In this document: positions 61,259 through 64,000 of the stretch, in pieces
Numbering within the stretch: position 1 is the first letter of the stretch
How the letters are laid out: each line of letters begins with the position of its first letter
Origin: Jaapia argillacea MUCL 33604
Taxonomy: Eukaryota > Basidiomycota > Agaricomycetes > Jaapiales > Jaapiaceae
Direction: 5' to 3'
Assembly: GCA_000697665.1 (NCBI GenBank)
Contig: KL197719.1
Span: 691,968 to 755,967 of the forward strand
DNA: 64,000 nt
Notes under the pieces: model-generated
The model's database searches: none
What the model was told of the DNA's origin: nothing
Seen by the model: the letters and a program-made list of their open reading frames with translations, nothing else
Position numbers and translations under genes: made by a program

Positions 61259-61390
61259 CTTCACAATCACGGATGTACCATAACCCCTCTCCTCTCCTGC
61301 ACCCACATCGTTCGGTCTGAGTTTCCAGTCTCGGTTTCGTTCAGTCTCCGTGTATAGGTATCCAGGGATTTATCTGTATTACATCGCGTC

Positions 61391-62224
61391 ATGTCTGCAA
61401 AGGTTTACGTTGGGTCAGTCTTGCGTGTTTCGTGCTCGTTTCTTCCGCGGCGCTTCCCTTTCCCCTGGGGAAGTGCGACTGATAGATAAAATTCCAATGT
61501 AGCAATTTGAGTTGGAACACGACCGATGATTCGCTCCGTACCGTCAGTTTGATGCATATGAATCATGTTCGCTGATGTTGATGCCCGGTACCACTTCCTG
61601 TGGCTATTGTCCCTCAGGTGTTCGCCGACTTTGGCCAGATTCTTGATGTGCGCTATCATTTTCTATTTTGAGGCACTTGCTTGTGTGTCTTTGTGAGAGA
61701 TTGCTGATTCTGATCCAGTCTATCGTAATGCGCGATCGTGAAACTGGTCGTTCGCGAGGCTTCGGTTTTGTCACCTACAGCTCCAGTCAGGAGGCTGAGG
61801 CAGCTATTGCGAGCATGAATGAGCAAGAGCTCGATGGAAGGAGGATTAAAGTGAACCTCGCCAACGCTCGAGGAAGCGGTGGTGGAGGTGGCGGTGGTTA
61901 GCCCCATTGGCTCTTGTCATTTTTTCCAGCGGAATAACTTTTAGACTCGTCAGGCTTCGGTGGAGGAGGACGTGGTGGAGGCTACAGTGGTGGAGGTGGT
62001 TACAGCGGCGGTGGACGCGGCGGATATGGCGGAGGCGGAGGAGGGGGTTATGGTGGTGGTGGTGCGTATGGAGGCCAGTCTGGTGTGACCCTCAGACTTT
62101 CCCCTCTCTCGTTTTTTTGACCCTGGCTTACCGTTCCCGTATTACAGGTGGATACCAACAAGACACTGGTTACGGCCAGCAGCAAGGCGGTTACGGTGGA
62201 TACGGCGGTTCCGGCGGATATTAA
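61391..62224 (+). CDS. Glycine-rich RNA-binding protein with single RRM
   Basis: Small RNA-binding protein of the GRP/CIRBP-like type, about 160 residues, usually abundant and cold- or stress-linked. One N-terminal RRM: RNP2 VYVGNLSWNT (split by intron 1), [25 protein letters not shown], and RNP1 RGFGFVTY at about 61758. It continues [20 protein letters not shown] and VNLANARGS. The C-terminal tail is Gly/Tyr/Arg-rich (RGG and GGY repeats, 61950-62090), then [20 protein letters not shown]. At least five introns, each GT...AG and frame-keeping, the last at about 62082-62149. The stop TAA is 62222-62224. A further intron seems to follow in the 3' UTR. Confidence 0.95.
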
Positions 62225-62239
62225 ACTCCGTAATGCCAG

Positions 62240-62296
62240 GTACGATTTGTTCTTGTGGTTGTGGTATTGCGCTGACCGCTTCCTGCTTGCCTTTAG
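62240..62296 (+). other. Probable 3' UTR intron of the RRM gene
   Basis: Fifty-seven bases beginning GTACGATTTG, with branch-like GCTGACC, and ending CTGCTTGCCTTTAG. They lie 15 bases after the stop codon. Length and ends match the coding introns of the same gene. Inferred by eye. Confidence 0.5.
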
Positions 62297-64000
62297 TACA
62301 TGGCTTCCATGACAATTTCCGTCTTGTGCTTCCGTCATGTCAGATTGTGTTTCGTGTCCATGCATTAGTCTTGTGATTTTCTCCGTTGCTCATTTCATCG
62401 CCTTCCATACAAGCTCCGTACAACCGTCGTTCCTTTTCCTCAGTTGAGTGTCGTCTGTGGCTCTCGGTCTCGGTTTCGGTTCCTGCCCTTGCTAGCTTGT
62501 AAGACCAGTTGTACCATCTCTTTTTCTGAACGTATGGCGCCGTTGCAATTGCATCCTGTATCAATTCATCGCGGCTTTGTGCCTTGCCAAGTCTCATTTT
62601 CATTCTGGACGGTGATGAACATCAATATTCCATTTTGAGACTGCTATGAACAGCAGCCACCTTAGAGGATCGTAGATGAAGCGATGAAGGATACAGACTG
62701 GACTATTTCGTTTCGAAATCGCTAAGAGCGCAACGCTAGGAGCTCGAGATAATGTAATTTGGCAGCGCACTGGAACGTGCGCGCAGGTTACACGACACTG
62801 TTTGAAAACCCATCTCGCGCGTGAGCGACACCGCGAACAAGCATCCAACGGTGGGGGCCTAGTGGTCCCCCTTGAGATTCGAGACGAGAGGGTGCAGTCC
62901 TGCTCCGTTCCAAGTCCGTCCCGCACTGGGTGATTTACATGGGAGGGAGACGAGTTGTGGTACTTACCAAAGCCGTTGGCCAAACAATGCGGCCCTAAAA
63001 CGAAAGCAAAGCGTCGATCCCCGTTCCTCTAGGAGGTGGAGGCACCACATCTGGACGAGGAAATCGTCAAGCGTTCGCATTCGTTGCTTGGATCAACATG
63101 TTTCAGACGATCGGGCACGGGTTATTTGTTCGGTAGAGTGAGGGAGGACGTGTTGCCCGAGTCTCAGGTCAATGCAAGGATGCGATTTGACAACAGAAAT
63201 CTGAATTGAGAGGATAAGGAACATAACAGCAAGTTACAGATCGATAGTCAGGTCTTGAAAAAATATACACACAGCAGATATTGATACCCGACCGTTAGCG
63301 CTGTCGTCGGAGTCCTCTCCAGGTGAAGCGACCTCAGAATTGATGAGAACTGCTGTATTCGGACTGTTTTGCTCGCGGCTAACAACGGACCGTCAATTCT
63401 GTGCGCCCGAGAAGGTTTTGCAACCTGACTATCGATTTGTAACTTGCTGAAATCTGAGATCTCAATTGGTTTGAGACATCGAACTCCACAACGTCGACCA
63501 AAAACGGGTAATTTCAAGTGAACGTCAACCAACGAGCAGAGCACAGATTGTTGCCCTAGCGGTATGGCCTGGCATGTCGAGCCTGCAGTAAACCCGAGGA
63601 CCCCGAAGGCTAAACCGCGTGAAGCGGACGCTTACGCGAGAGGGCAAATCCCCGACTCTGGTCATTGCCTCCACAGGACGTGCGGTTCGCCACTCAGCCA
63701 GCAGCACTTGTACGACGGGTTACTTTTTCGGTATAGTGGCGTGTCGGAGAGGCACAAGAGATAGTAGGCGAACCTATCTTTTGGCCTCGATACCCAGATA
63801 CGGGGATTGAAAGCAACGGTGAGCAGTGTCTTCTTGGTGGTCCTCTGCGCTTTTTCTTCTGCTGCGGCTGGGCGGGCCAACGAGCAGAAGGCCACGATCC
63901 ACCGGGCGGTTCCAGACACGAGGCAGATACGAACGAAGTTGCAAAGCTGTGACTATTTGGAGGGGGACCCACAAATCCACACAATGTACGAATCAAGCTT
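62297..64000. other. 1.7-kb terminal region without a supportable gene
   Basis: Begins with the remaining 3' UTR of the RRM gene. The rest shows only short overlapping frames. No recognisable domain, RNA gene or repeat was found; a gene starting beyond the window cannot be excluded. Confidence 0.35.

Noticed and set aside
62850-62890. A box-like GGCCTAGTGG and B box-like GATTCGAGAC.
   Set aside because: They are only about 20 bases apart, far too close for a tRNA gene.
63720-63830. A tRNA-Asp-like string, CGGTATAGTGGCGTGTCGG.
   Set aside because: It resembles a D-arm and anticodon region, but no B box or matching acceptor stem follows at the right distance.

Overview
The window is nuclear DNA of a filamentous basidiomycete, most likely an Agaricomycete. 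Coding regions are cut by many short introns of about 45-65 bases with GT...AG ends. The proteins have fungal family signatures: an Mga2/Spt23 membrane-bound factor, an Rds1-type ferritin-like protein, a basidiomycete sesquiterpene synthase and a DUF7727-like membrane protein. I find no retrovirus-like or LTR element, no CRISPR and no rRNA. All gene models come from joining frames by eye, so internal splice sites are approximate; first and last codons are stated where I could place them.

Layout. 0-3 kb: the 3' part of an Old Yellow Enzyme-type oxidoreductase (+) converging on ETF alpha (-). 3.5-12 kb: one very large ZNFX1-type helicase gene (tandem CCCH fingers, SF1 helicase, NFX1 fingers, RZ finger). 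12.3-14.8 kb: the peroxisomal import receptor PEX5. 15.5-18.8 kb: an unrecognised acidic/lysine-rich protein whose C-terminal domain resembles HicA. 19-21 kb: a Gyp1-type TBC Rab-GAP. 21.4-24.1 kb: a NUP50/Nup2-type nucleoporin (-). A 424-bp non-autonomous DNA transposon with 8-bp target duplication sits in the gap between that gene and the divergent Mga2/Spt23-like gene (25.1-30.1 kb). 30.3-31.8 kb: a Rec114-like meiotic protein (-).

31.9-41.5 kb looks like a small sesquiterpenoid locus: a cytochrome P450 (-) and a sesquiterpene synthase (+) diverge from a shared 0.8-kb promoter, followed by a multi-pass membrane protein (-) and a GMC oxidoreductase (+). Housekeeping genes resume with dihydroxy-acid dehydratase ILV3 (-), a small DUF7727-like membrane protein, Ap4A phosphorylase, the Rds1-like protein, an unrecognised protein (-), a 108-residue coiled-coil protein, an HMT1-type half ABC transporter and a glycine-rich RRM protein. 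The last 1.7 kb holds no gene I can support.

Most genes are unrelated housekeeping functions (flavin electron transfer, peroxisome import, vesicle traffic, nuclear pore, lipid-saturation sensing, valine/isoleucine synthesis, metal tolerance). The main functional grouping is the terpene synthase/P450/GMC set. The most unusual DNA is the transposon at 24.5-24.9 kb, with its internal repeated motif and tRNA-like segment.
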